Part shown: one piece after another, positions 55,416 through 63,374 of the stretch
How the letters are laid out: each line of letters begins with the position of its first letter
Numbering within the stretch: the stretch's first letter is position 1
Made by a program: the position numbers and the translations under genes
From: Thermus sediminis
Lineage (GTDB): Bacteria; Deinococcota; Deinococci; Deinococcales; Thermaceae
Assembly: GCF_003426945.1 (NCBI RefSeq)
Contig: NZ_QURO01000004.1
Location: 496,001-560,000 of the forward strand
Length of the DNA stretch: 64,000 nt
Direction of reading: 5' to 3'
Notes under the pieces: model-generated
Databases searched by the model: none
What the model was told of the DNA's origin: nothing
The model's input: only the letters and a program-made list of their open reading frames with translations

Positions 55416-56738
55416 TTAAGGGAAGCAGTAGGTGGCGTCCGTCATCACCCGGTCCGCCCGGACCAGGCCGAAGCCGTGGTAGTCATCCCGACCATCAGCC
55501 CCAAGGTCCTCGGCGGTGCCCGTGAGGCAGGTGTAGACCTGGTCCGGGGTAGGCCACTCCTTACGCTCGCTAGCGTACTTGCTCATGTAGAGGGCCACCA
55601 CCCCCGCCACGATGGGGCTGGCGAAGGAGGTGCCCGTAGCCCCAACATATCCCCTGGGGTTGTAAGGGTTGGCGGCGTACACGTTGACCCCCGGCGCCAC
55701 CAGGTCCAGCTCCGGTCCATACGCGGAGAAGCTCGCCCGTCTCTTCGCGCTGTCCACCGCCCCCACGGCCACAACCCCGGGCAGGTTCGCCGGGAAAAAC
55801 ACAGGGCCCGCCTGGTTGCCCGCGGCGGCCACGATAACAGCCCCAGCTTCCCTCAAATCGGAAATAGCGCTAGCCACAGCGCCATCGCTAAAGCCCGGAG
55901 CCCCCAAGGACAGGTTCACAACCCGAGCCCCCAATCCGCGCGCCAAGTACAGGCCATCCACGATGTCCGAGGTGAAAAAGCTAGTACCCCCATCCTTCAT
56001 GATCTTGATGGGGAGGACGTATCCCCCCCAGGTGACCCCGGCGATGCCCCGAGCGTTGTTGGTATCGGCCCCCAGAACCGTGGCAACCATGAGCCCGTGC
56101 CCAAAAGGGGCCTCCGGACCGATTCGGGAGGTGCGGTCGGTAGGATCGGCATCGTTGTCGGCTACGTCTAAGCGCACCCCGGCTGGGAGATGCTTACTCT
56201 TTTGAAAGTCTTCGTGCTCAAGAACACCCGTGTCCAGCACCGCCACCAAGGGCGGGCAACCCCTACCGGTGCTGTAATCCCAGGCGGTCTCCAGGCCTAC
56301 GAGGTTGTTCAAGTACATGCGCTGGTTCAGGTAATAATAGGTATCGTTGGGCATCCTCAGGGGCTTGTAGACGTAGTTGGGCTGGACGTAGCGCATCCCC
56401 GCCTTCAGGAGGGCTTGGGCCTTGACCTTTTCCTGGCCCACGGGCACCCTAAGGCGCACCAGACCCCTGGGAAGCTCCTCCAAGGGCTCCACCCCGGCCA
56501 CCTGGGCCTTCAAGGCCTGGAGGGAAAGGCCGGGCGCCGGTATGGCCAGGACCTCACCGGGCACGTATTCTCCCTCAAACCTCCCCATACCTTGGAGGCG
56601 GAGGGGCTCGAGGGCCTGCGGTGCCGCCAGGGGCCCCACGGGGCACTCGGCGGGGTTCGGCGGAGGCGGGGTATGGGGGCAGGCGGTGAGGAGCAAGGCC
56701 AGCAAGGGGAGGAGAAGCAAGGGTCCTAAAGGCCTCAT
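55416..56738 (-). CDS. Subtilisin-like (S8) serine protease lipoprotein
   Basis: A 440-aa predicted lipoprotein (lipobox LLTAC, Cys20) with a propeptide of about 120 residues. The catalytic triad is Asp169 (VAVLDTGV), His214 (FGHGLMVATVLGA) and Ser371 (ATGTSFASPIVAGV), with oxyanion Asn309 (AAAGNQ). The usual HGTxVAG motif is HGLMVAT here, a small departure. Conserved spacing suggests it is active, with a role in extracellular peptide supply or maturation. The ATG lies 6 nt after a TATAGT box. Confidence 0.93.
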   Translation of the reverse strand: MRPLGPLLLLPLLALLLTACPHTPPPPNPAECPVGPLAAPQALEPLRLQGMGRFEGEYVPGEVLAIPAPGLSLQALKAQVAGVEPLEELPRGLVRLRVPVGQEKVKAQALLKAGMRYVQPNYVYKPLRMPNDTYYYLNQRMYLNNLVGLETAWDYSTGRGCPPLVAVLDTGVLEHEDFQKSKHLPAGVRLDVADNDADPTDRTSRIGPEAPFGHGLMVATVLGADTNNARGIAGVTWGGYVLPIKIMKDGGTSFFTSDIVDGLYLARGLGARVVNLSLGAPGFSDGAVASAISDLREAGAVIVAAAGNQAGPVFFPANLPGVVAVGAVDSAKRRASFSAYGPELDLVAPGVNVYAANPYNPRGYVGATGTSFASPIVAGVVALYMSKYASERKEWPTPDQVYTCLTGTAEDLGADGRDDYHGFGLVRADRVMTDATYCFP

Positions 56739-56744
56739 GACCCC

Positions 56745-56750
56745 ACTATA
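56745..56750 (-). promoter_or_regulatory. -10 box of the S8 protease gene
   Basis: TATAGT on the minus strand lies exactly 6 nt before ATG 56738, with GGGGTC between and no true Shine-Dalgarno. This is a clear example of the leaderless pattern. Confidence 0.6.
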
Positions 56751-56771
56751 CCGCCCCCGGCCTGGGCCCTC

Positions 56772-57569
56772 TTAAGCTTTCCCTAAGGCTTCCTCAGCCC
56801 TCTGGGCGGCCTTTTCCAAAAAGGCGAAGAACATGGGCCCGTAGTGGGCCAGCTCGTCCCCGTCTGTGGCGGCCACGGCGAAGTCCCAGCCCCTCTCCTG
56901 GGCCAGGGCCCGGGCCTTCTCCAAGGGATTCTTCCCCCAGGGCTTGGGCTCGTAGAGGAAGAGGTCAGGCCCCCTGCGCTTGACCTCTTCCAGGTCCGGG
57001 GCGAAGTAGGCCTGGGGCACGTCCAGGAAGATGGGCCTCAGGCCCAGGTGGAGGAGGGCCTGGGCGATGTAGCTCCCCCGCCCCACGGTGATGGGGCCCC
57101 CCAGGTCCATTTCGAAGTAGACGGTGGCCTGGAAGCGGCCCTTGAGGCGGGCGTAGTGCCCGGCGAGCTCGTGGGCGAGCTCCAGGGCCCTCTCCTCCAC
57201 GTCCAGGAGGTGGCCCAGGGTGGCGAGGTTCTCCAGGATGCCGTAGGGGCTGGTGGGCAGGGGCACGGCATAGACGGGAAAGCCCTCCGCCTTGAGCCTC
57301 AGGGCCTGCTCCCGTTGGACCCCCGTGGAGAGGAGGACGAGGTCGGGCTCGAGGCTCCTCAGGAGGTCCAGGCGGGTCTTGGTGTAGGAGGCCACCACGG
57401 GGAGGGAGAGGACCTGGGCCGGGCGGTGGCAGAAGGCGCTCCGGCCCACCAGCCTTTCCCCAAGCCCCAGGGCGAAGAGGGCGTCGGTGAGGTTGGGGGC
57501 CAGGCTCACGATGCGCCCGAAGCGGTCGGGAAGCTCCAGGGGGCCCAAGAGCTCGTGGAAGACCCTCAT
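56772..57569 (-). CDS. BtuF-like helical-backbone metal/cobalamin-binding protein without signal peptide
   Basis: A 265-aa protein of the periplasmic-binding family that carries B12 or siderophores ([35 protein letters not shown], then [13 protein letters not shown]). The chain starts directly with the folded domain, with no signal peptide or lipobox, so it appears cytoplasmic. No permease or ATPase gene is adjacent. It starts at an ATGA overlap with hisD. Function is uncertain. Confidence 0.75.
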   Translation of the reverse strand: MRVFHELLGPLELPDRFGRIVSLAPNLTDALFALGLGERLVGRSAFCHRPAQVLSLPVVASYTKTRLDLLRSLEPDLVLLSTGVQREQALRLKAEGFPVYAVPLPTSPYGILENLATLGHLLDVEERALELAHELAGHYARLKGRFQATVYFEMDLGGPITVGRGSYIAQALLHLGLRPIFLDVPQAYFAPDLEEVKRRGPDLFLYEPKPWGKNPLEKARALAQERGWDFAVAATDGDELAHYGPMFFAFLEKAAQRAEEALGKA

Positions 57570-58804
57570 CGCCTCAGGTCCAGGGCGCGGGCGTGGCCCT
57601 CCAGGCCCTCCGCCCGCGCCAGAAGGGCCCCTTTGGCGGAAAGCTCCTTCGCCGCCCCCTCGGAAAGCCCCACCACCGGGATCACCTTGAGGAAGTCCCG
57701 CAAGGAGAGGCCCCCCTGGAAGCGGGCCGTGCCCGAGGTGGGCATCACGTGGCTGGGACCGGCGATATAGTCCCCCAAGGCCTCGGGGCTTCCCTCCCCC
57801 AGGAAGACCCCGCCGGCGTTCTGCACCCGGCCCAGCCAGGGAAGGGGGTCGGCCAGGGCCAGGCAGAGGTGCTCGGGGGCGTAAAGGTTGGCGAGCTCCA
57901 AGGCCTCCTCGAGGTCCCGGGTCTGGACCAGCCCCCCCTGCTCCAGGGCCCTCCTGGCGATCTCAGCCCGGGGAAGCCCCTCTAGCTGGCGAGCAAGCTC
58001 AGCCTCCACCCGCTCCAGGAGGGCCCGGTCCGGGGAGAGGAGCCAGGGCTCGGAGTCGGGGCCGTGCTCCGCCTGGGCCAGGAGGTCGGCGGCGAGGAGC
58101 TTGGGCGAGGCGGAGCCATCGGCCACGATCAGGGTCTCCGTGGGCCCCGCCAGGCCGTCCAGGCCCACCACCCCGTAGACCTGCCGCTTGGCCGCCACCA
58201 CGTAGGCGTTCCCCGGGCCCACGATCTTGTCCACCCGGGGGACGCGCTCCGTGCCGTAGGCCAGGGCAGCGATGGCCTGGGCCCCCCCCATGGCGAAGAG
58301 GCGGTCCACCCCCGCCGCCCAGGCGGCAGCCAGGACCCCGGGGTGGACCCTGGGGGGGCTCGCCACGATCACCTCCCCCACCCCCGCCACCTTGGCGGGG
58401 ACCACGCTCATGAGGAGGCTGGAGAGAAGGGGGGCGCTCCCCCCGGGCACGTAGACCCCCACCCGGGAAAGGGGGCGCACCAGCTGCCCTAGCACCCCAC
58501 CTCCCTCCGCCCTGAGGAAGCCCCCCTTGGCCTCCTCCCGGTAGAAGGCCTCTATCCGTTCCCTGGCCGTCTCCAGGGCGTCCCGAAGCCCCTCGTCTAG
58601 GTCCTCGTAGGCCTCCCGCCAGAGCCTCTTGGGGATCTCCTCCACCGGGTGGCCGTCCAGGTCCAGGCTGAACCGGTCCAAGGCCGCATCCCCCTCCTCC
58701 CGCACCGCGGCCAGAACCCCCTGGACGATCTCCTCCACCTTCGGGTCAAAGACAAGCCCCCGGCGGGCGAAGCGCTCCCGCACCTCCTCCGCTCGGTAGA
58801 TCAT
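57566..58804 (-). CDS. hisD: Histidinol dehydrogenase
   Basis: A 412-aa zinc enzyme for the last two steps of histidine synthesis. Zinc and catalytic residues lie in [27 protein letters not shown] and [16 protein letters not shown]. The [22 protein letters not shown] segment is typical. No other his gene is nearby. ATG 58804 is preceded by GGAGGC and by a TATAGT box at 58816-58811. Confidence 0.96.
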   Translation of the reverse strand: MIYRAEEVRERFARRGLVFDPKVEEIVQGVLAAVREEGDAALDRFSLDLDGHPVEEIPKRLWREAYEDLDEGLRDALETARERIEAFYREEAKGGFLRAEGGGVLGQLVRPLSRVGVYVPGGSAPLLSSLLMSVVPAKVAGVGEVIVASPPRVHPGVLAAAWAAGVDRLFAMGGAQAIAALAYGTERVPRVDKIVGPGNAYVVAAKRQVYGVVGLDGLAGPTETLIVADGSASPKLLAADLLAQAEHGPDSEPWLLSPDRALLERVEAELARQLEGLPRAEIARRALEQGGLVQTRDLEEALELANLYAPEHLCLALADPLPWLGRVQNAGGVFLGEGSPEALGDYIAGPSHVMPTSGTARFQGGLSLRDFLKVIPVVGLSEGAAKELSAKGALLARAEGLEGHARALDLRR

Positions 58805-58810
58805 GCCTCC

Positions 58811-58816
58811 ACTATA
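58811..58816 (-). promoter_or_regulatory. -10 box of hisD, overlapping the upstream stop codon
   Basis: TATAGT on the minus strand includes the TAG stop of the upstream gene and lies 6 nt before the hisD ATG. The intervening GGAGGC would serve as RBS only for read-through mRNA from the upstream promoter. Confidence 0.5.
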
Positions 58817-59423
58817 CCCAGCGGCGGCGCCTCTTGGATTCCCTACCCAAACGGACCTCCATCCCCTCCAAGACCGCCTCAAACACGTGGTCGCCTACCT
58901 GCTGGGCGATCCTTACGGGAAGCCCCTCCTCCAGCTGCACCAGGGTAAGGCCAGGCCGGAGGCGGAAGTGCGGGCGCACCCGACCCTCCACCTCTAGGTC
59001 GGAAAGCCTTTCCACGTAGGCCCTCCCTCCGGGCATGGGGAAGCAGGCCACCTCCCCCGGGGCAAGCTCCAGCCTGGGTAAGGCAAGGAGGAGGGAGAGG
59101 GGGTCGTGGTAGGGGGTGAGGTAGGGCAGGGTCAGGCTCTCCTTCCCCTGGCTCACTAGGATGACCCCTTCCTCCTCCAGCCGCTCCACGGTGAAGACCC
59201 GGGCCTCCCAGGCCTCCACCCGCTCGGAGAAGTAGCGGGAGAACCCCTCCCGGTCGGTCTCCGTCTGCCAGCGCTGGCGGGTCCTGGGCAGGGGCAGGCT
59301 CACCTCTGCCGTCAGGGTGGCCTTGACCCCCTCTCCCTGGGGGCGCACCTCCAGCCTGCCTTCCCCTGCGGGCTCCCCGGCAAAGAGGTAGCGGTAAAGG
59401 TAGGCGGCGGGCCTTTCGGTCAT
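58812..59423 (-). CDS. Conserved hypothetical beta-rich protein
   Basis: A 203-aa protein with no family I recognise. It looks soluble, mostly beta ([51 protein letters not shown]), which suggests a DUF3108-like barrel. It begins 4 nt after the stop of the pseudokinase gene and is probably co-transcribed with it. No signal peptide. Confidence 0.65.
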   Translation of the reverse strand: MTERPAAYLYRYLFAGEPAGEGRLEVRPQGEGVKATLTAEVSLPLPRTRQRWQTETDREGFSRYFSERVEAWEARVFTVERLEEEGVILVSQGKESLTLPYLTPYHDPLSLLLALPRLELAPGEVACFPMPGGRAYVERLSDLEVEGRVRPHFRLRPGLTLVQLEEGLPVRIAQQVGDHVFEAVLEGMEVRLGRESKRRRRWV

Positions 59424-59427
59424 GCCT

Positions 59428-60549
59428 CTAGCGTACCTTGATGGTGAGGGGAGGCCCCGGCACCTCTAAGAGGTAGTCCACGGGGTCCCGGCCCGGCACC
59501 CGGATGCGCAAGCGGTAGATCCCCTGCTGGTCAAACTCCGCCCTACCCGGGGCGGTGAGGAGGACCTGGCCAGGGATCATCTCCGAACCCGGGGGCACCT
59601 CCAGAAGCACCACCTCCGCCTGCTCTGTGGGGGGGTCGGTGCGGAACTCCATCAGGTACCCTTGGGCGAGGGCGGGGCGGGGGCGGAGGAAAAGTCCCAA
59701 AAGCCCCAGGAGGCCCAAGAGGAGAAGCAGGAGGAGAAGCGCCCTTCTGCTACCCCTAGGCCGTGGCGGCTCCACCACGGGAAAAGGGGGTTCATCCCTT
59801 TCCTCAATCCGGATCACCCGGGGGCGGCTCGGGGTCCTCTCCCCCCCTGGGGATGGGGGGGAAGGCTCTGGGGGCTCCTCCACAGGCTCCACCAGGAGGC
59901 GCTTCACCGGGGAGTGGGGAGGGGCTGGCTCTGGGTGGGAAGCCTCCTGGGAGGGCTGGGCCTCCTCCGGGGATGGGGAGGGTTCACCGCCTCGCGACCC
60001 CTCGGAAGCATCCGCGGCGGCCACGAGGGGGGCCTTGCGGAAAAGGTCCTCCAGGCGGGCTTCACCCCCTTCCAAAACCTCCAGGGCCTCCCGCAGGGCA
60101 AAGACCTGCCAGTCGGCAGCCAGGGCCTTGGCCAAGGAGGCGAGGGCCTTTTCTGGGCTTCCCTTCAGGGCCTCGAGGCCTACCCCCGCCAGCCAAAGGC
60201 GCCTCCCCTTTACCAGGCAGATCTCCGGAAGCGGGGCGAACTCCACCCCTCTTTCCCGGAGGACCACGAGGATGCGGGCGAGCTCCTTCACCCAGCCCTC
60301 GAGACGGTCCGGGTCCGCCATGCCCAGGTACTGGCTGAGGGGTACGGCCCCTAGGGGCCACTCCAACACCCAGCCTTCCGGCAGCGACTCCAATAGGGGC
60401 AGGACCCCCTCCATTGTTACCGGTTTCCCCTCGGCCCCTTTGAGCACCATCACCGGCATTCCCGTGCGGGTATCCTGGCCCTCGTACACAGAAATGGGGC
60501 CGATGCGGGCGAGAATACGCCGTAGCCAATAGGGGCCCAGAACCTCCAT
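59428..60549 (-). CDS. Membrane protein with a degenerate protein-kinase-like domain (probable pseudokinase)
   Basis: A 373-aa protein. Residues about 7-170 follow a protein kinase N-lobe and C-lobe pattern: RIGPISVYEGQDTRTGMPVMVLK with Lys37, a hinge-like WVLEWPLGAVPLSQYL, and an LVVLRERGVEFAPL helix. The HRD and DFG positions are replaced (LPEICLVKGRRLWLAGVG), so catalysis is unlikely. A Pro/Glu-rich linker (about 175-265) leads to one TM helix (about 270-288) and a C-terminal PEGA-like beta domain. ATG 60549 is 7 nt from a TATACT box; an upstream ATG at 60597 would start above that box. Confidence 0.65.
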   Translation of the reverse strand: MEVLGPYWLRRILARIGPISVYEGQDTRTGMPVMVLKGAEGKPVTMEGVLPLLESLPEGWVLEWPLGAVPLSQYLGMADPDRLEGWVKELARILVVLRERGVEFAPLPEICLVKGRRLWLAGVGLEALKGSPEKALASLAKALAADWQVFALREALEVLEGGEARLEDLFRKAPLVAAADASEGSRGGEPSPSPEEAQPSQEASHPEPAPPHSPVKRLLVEPVEEPPEPSPPSPGGERTPSRPRVIRIEERDEPPFPVVEPPRPRGSRRALLLLLLLLGLLGLLGLFLRPRPALAQGYLMEFRTDPPTEQAEVVLLEVPPGSEMIPGQVLLTAPGRAEFDQQGIYRLRIRVPGRDPVDYLLEVPGPPLTIKVR

Positions 60550-60556
60550 CCTTCCG

Positions 60557-60590
60557 AGTATACGCACCCCTCCATGAGGAGGCTTATAAT
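60557..60590. promoter_or_regulatory. Divergent promoter pair with an inverted repeat between the -10 boxes
   Basis: TATACT on the minus strand (60562-60557) serves the pseudokinase gene, and TATAAT on the plus strand (60585-60590) serves the 122-aa gene. Between them CCTCC-ATGA-GGAGG (60569-60582) is a perfect inverted repeat. It could be an operator for both promoters. No -35 boxes are evident. Confidence 0.5.
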
Positions 60591-60630
60591 CTGCCAAGGG
60601 TAGGCCCCTTTAGGCCGGAAAGGAGCGGGG

Positions 60631-60999
60631 ATGGAGTTCAGGATCACGCTGACCACGGAGGAAATCGTTCGGGGCTTGAAACACTACCGCCGCATCGCCA
60701 AACAAGACATCCTCCGGGCACCGGAGACGCCCAATCCCGAGGTCTTCCGCCGCCATGCGGAGGCCAGGCGGGAGGTGTACGCCAAGCTCTCGGAGGTGGC
60801 GGAGGCGGAGGGTCCGGAGGCTGCGGTTCAGTACGCCCTGGAACTCTACAAATCCCTGCCCTTCGTCACCGGGACCCCGGAAGACCAGTACCCTGAGATC
60901 AAGGGCCAGGAGAACGCCCTGGAGAACTTCTTCCTCATGATCGGCTTGGACCCCAAGACCCGCCGGGAGGCCAGGAAGGCCAGGAAACCCCTGCAATGA
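60631..60999 (+). CDS. Conserved hypothetical helical protein
   Basis: A 122-aa hydrophilic, mostly helical protein (EIVRGLKHYRRIAKQDILRAPETPNPEVFRRHAEARREVYAKLSEVAE). No family recognised. It has its own TATAAT promoter and RBS AAAGGAG, and its stop overlaps the uracil-DNA glycosylase start as ATGA, so the two are translationally coupled. Confidence 0.75.
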   Translation: MEFRITLTTEEIVRGLKHYRRIAKQDILRAPETPNPEVFRRHAEARREVYAKLSEVAEAEGPEAAVQYALELYKSLPFVTGTPEDQYPEIKGQENALENFFLMIGLDPKTRREARKARKPLQ

Positions 61000-61610
61000 C
61001 CCTGGAACTCCTACAGGCCCAGGCCAAGGCCTGCGTCGCCTGCCGCCTCATGGAGGGGCGCACCCAGGTGGTTTTCGGGGAGGGAAACCCGGACGCCAGG
61101 CTCATGATCGTGGGGGAGGGCCCGGGGGAAGAGGAGGACCGGACAGGACGCCCCTTCGTGGGCAAGGCGGGCCAACTCCTAAACCGCATCCTGGAGGCGG
61201 CGGGCATCCCCCGGGAGAGCGTCTACATCACCAACATCGTCAAGTGCCGCCCCCCGGGCAACCGGGCCCCCCTCCCCGACGAGGCCAGGATCTGCACGGA
61301 CAAGTGGCTCCTGAGGCAGATTGAGCTCGTGGCGCCCCAGATCATCGTCCCCCTAGGGGCGGTGGCCGCCGAGTTCTTCCTAGGGGAGAAGATCCCCATT
61401 ACTAAGGCGCGGGGAAGGTGGTACGAGTGGCATGGCATCAAGGTCTTCCCCATGTTCCACCCCGCCTACCTCCTGAGAAACCCCAGCCGCGCCCCGGGAA
61501 GCCCCAAGCACCTCACCTGGCTGGACATCCAGGAGGCCAAGCGGGCCCTGGAGGCCCTGCCCCCCAAGGCGGGGAGGGTCAGGCCCGTGAGCCAAGAACC
61601 CCTCTTTTAA
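60996..61610 (+). CDS. Uracil-DNA glycosylase, family 4
   Basis: A 204-aa thermostable repair enzyme that removes uracil from DNA. The four cluster cysteines are Cys13, Cys16, Cys84 and Cys100. Motif GEGPGEEED (40-48) and motif HPAYLLRNPS carry the catalytic and binding residues. Length and residues match the family 4 enzyme characterised from T. thermophilus. Confidence 0.95.
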   Translation: MTLELLQAQAKACVACRLMEGRTQVVFGEGNPDARLMIVGEGPGEEEDRTGRPFVGKAGQLLNRILEAAGIPRESVYITNIVKCRPPGNRAPLPDEARICTDKWLLRQIELVAPQIIVPLGAVAAEFFLGEKIPITKARGRWYEWHGIKVFPMFHPAYLLRNPSRAPGSPKHLTWLDIQEAKRALEALPPKAGRVRPVSQEPLF

Positions 61611-61614
61611 TACC

Positions 61615-61644
61615 ACCCCATGCTGGTTTGCGCCAGCATGGGGT
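61615..61644 (+). terminator. 12-bp stem-loop after the glycosylase gene
   Basis: ACCCCATGCTGG pairs perfectly with CCAGCATGGGGT around the loop TTTGCG. It begins 4 nt after the stop codon and probably ends the transcript, though the T tail is poor. Confidence 0.6.
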
Positions 61645-61648
61645 AGAT

Positions 61649-61672
61649 GTGCGGGCACTTAAGTGCCCGCAC
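61649..61672. repeat. Perfect 24-bp palindrome upstream of modA
   Basis: GTGCGGGCACTT is followed directly by its own reverse complement, with no spacer. Such perfect dyads are typical operators for a dimeric regulator, or may form a hairpin with a TTAA loop in RNA. Its position upstream of the molybdate transporter makes a ModE-like or other metal-related repressor site possible, but the sequence does not match the known E. coli ModE box. Confidence 0.55.
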
Positions 61673-61715
61673 GTTGGTTTCGCAACATGGGATGTCCAGG
61701 TGGTAGCTCTGGCAA

Positions 61716-61817
61716 GGCCCTTTTGGGGCCCCCGCCGCGGCGAAAGCCGCGGTGGGGTACTTAGCGGGAAGCCCCTCCCGGGGATAAACTTAGCCCGTAC
61801 CCCCGCGCCCATGGGGG
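61716..61817 (+). promoter_or_regulatory. Candidate structured leader RNA (possible riboswitch) of modABC
   Basis: Three stems are predicted by hand. GGCCC/GGGCC closes 61716-61730, and an 11-bp stem with GAAA tetraloop lies at 61731-61756 (CCGCGGC-GAAA-GCCGCGG core). A third rod pairs GGGGTAC (61754-61760) with GTACCCC (61797-61803), continues GGG/CCC and ends in CCCC-TCCC-GGGG. Alternatively CCCCC (61800-61804) pairs with GGGGG (61813-61817) just before the RBS TAAGGAGA. The two pairings exclude one another, which is the logic of a switch. It is not a clear match to any element I remember. Confidence 0.5.
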
Positions 61818-61834
61818 CAACGTAAGGAGAAGCC

Positions 61835-62695
61835 ATGTGGGTCATCCTGACGCTGGTATTCCTAAGCCTCTTCCCCGCCCAAGCGCAAAGCGTGCGGGTG
61901 GTGGCGGCTTCTGACCTCCAGTACGCCCTTCCCGAGCTGGTCCGCGCCTTCACCACCCAAAACCCCGGGGTCCGGGTGGAGCTCATCTTCGGTTCCTCGG
62001 GCAAGCTTTACACCCAGCTCACCCAAGGCCTCCAGGCCGACCTCTTCTTCTCCGCCGAGGACCTTTACCCCAGGCTCCTGGAGGAGAGGGGCTTGGTGGA
62101 ACCCGGCACGCGGGGGCTCTACGCTCTAGGGCGCCTGGCCCTCTGGCTGGACCGCCGCCTGGGCCTACAACCGGGCCTCGAGGCCCTGAAGGACCCCCGC
62201 ATCACCCAGCTGGCCATCGCCAACCCCGTTCACGCCCCCTATGGCCGCGCCGCCGTTACCCTGCTGGAACGCTATGGCCTCCTAAAGAGGCGGGAGGACA
62301 CCCCCATCCCCGACTTCACCCGCCTCCCCTGGGAGGCCATTCCCTGGGAGCGCCTCACGGGCGGGGTGGAGGCCTACTGGGACGCAGGCCCCCTGCGCCG
62401 GGGCAAGCCGGGCTTCACCTTCGTCTACGGGGAGAACATAAGCCAAACCGCCCAGATGGCCCTGGCCTCCACCCGGGCCGGGATCCTGGCCCTGCCCCTG
62501 GTGGTGCACGAGAGCCTTTCCAGGCCAGGCACCTACTGGGTGCCCCCCCCGGAGAGCCACCTGCCCTTGCGGCAAAGCTACGTGGTGCTAAGGGGGCGGG
62601 CCCGTCCCGAGGTCATGGCCTTCCACCGCTTCATCGGAAGCCCAGAGGGCCGGGCCATCCTGAAGCGCTTCGGCTTCCTCCTCCCCGGGGAATAG
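61835..62695 (+). CDS. modA: Molybdate/tungstate ABC transporter substrate-binding protein (ModA-like)
   Basis: A 286-aa periplasmic protein with a signal peptide (LTLVFLSLFPAQAQS). ModA motifs are visible: VVAASDLQYALPEL, FGSSGKLYTQL, ADLFFSAEDLYP and NPVHAPYGRAA. It captures oxyanions for the adjacent permease. The usual ANFV-type family variants leave open molybdate versus tungstate. The RBS is AAGGAGA; the leader carries extensive structure. Confidence 0.9.
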   Translation: MWVILTLVFLSLFPAQAQSVRVVAASDLQYALPELVRAFTTQNPGVRVELIFGSSGKLYTQLTQGLQADLFFSAEDLYPRLLEERGLVEPGTRGLYALGRLALWLDRRLGLQPGLEALKDPRITQLAIANPVHAPYGRAAVTLLERYGLLKRREDTPIPDFTRLPWEAIPWERLTGGVEAYWDAGPLRRGKPGFTFVYGENISQTAQMALASTRAGILALPLVVHESLSRPGTYWVPPPESHLPLRQSYVVLRGRARPEVMAFHRFIGSPEGRAILKRFGFLLPGE

Positions 62696-62699
62696 GTCC

Positions 62700-63374
62700 A
62701 TGGAGCCCGGCTTCTGGACCGCCCTCCTCCTCTCCTTCAAGGTGGCCTCTTTGGCCTCCCTTCTTCTTCTCCTCCTGGGGGTGCCCGTGGCCTGGGCCCT
62801 GGCCTTCCGCCGTTTCCCCGGCAAAGTCCTGGTGGAGTCCCTGATCCTTCTGCCCCTGGTCCTCCCCCCCACGGTCCTGGGGTTTTACCTCCTCGTCTTT
62901 CTGGCCCCCGAGGGGCCCTTCTTCCGGCTGACCGGACTCCTTTGGGCCTTTCGCTTTGAGGGGTTGGTCTTCGCCAGCCTGGTCTTCAGCCTCCCCTTTG
63001 GCCTCACCGCTTACCGGGAGGCCTTCTTGGCCCTGGACCCCAACCTCCTGGAGGTGGCCCGCACCCTAGGGGTTTCCCGGGTACGGGTATGGACCCGGGT
63101 GGTCCTGCCCTTGGTCTGGCCCGGCCTCCTCTCGGGGACGCTCCTCGCCTTCGCCAAGATCCTGGGGGAGTTCGGGGTCCTCCTCATGGTGGGCGGGTCC
63201 ATCCCCGGCGAGACCCAGGTGGTGAGCGTCTACCTCTACGACCTGGTCCAGGCCCTGCGCTTCGCCGAGGCGGCTAGGGCCAGCCTGGTGCTCCTGTCCC
63301 TGAGTTTTCTCCTGGTGTTCCTGGTGCGCCTTCTGGAAAGGAGGTGGCGGGCGTGGAGGTCCACTACCGGATAA
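62700..63374 (+). CDS. modB: Molybdate/tungstate ABC transporter permease (ModB)
   Basis: A 224-aa inner-membrane permease with about five helices. The ATPase-contact EAA loop is LLEVARTLGVSRVRVWTRVVLPLVWPGLL, and the LVLPPTVLGFYLLV segment is typical of ModB. It starts 4 nt after modA and overlaps modC by 22 bases. Confidence 0.93.
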   Translation: MEPGFWTALLLSFKVASLASLLLLLLGVPVAWALAFRRFPGKVLVESLILLPLVLPPTVLGFYLLVFLAPEGPFFRLTGLLWAFRFEGLVFASLVFSLPFGLTAYREAFLALDPNLLEVARTLGVSRVRVWTRVVLPLVWPGLLSGTLLAFAKILGEFGVLLMVGGSIPGETQVVSVYLYDLVQALRFAEAARASLVLLSLSFLLVFLVRLLERRWRAWRSTTG

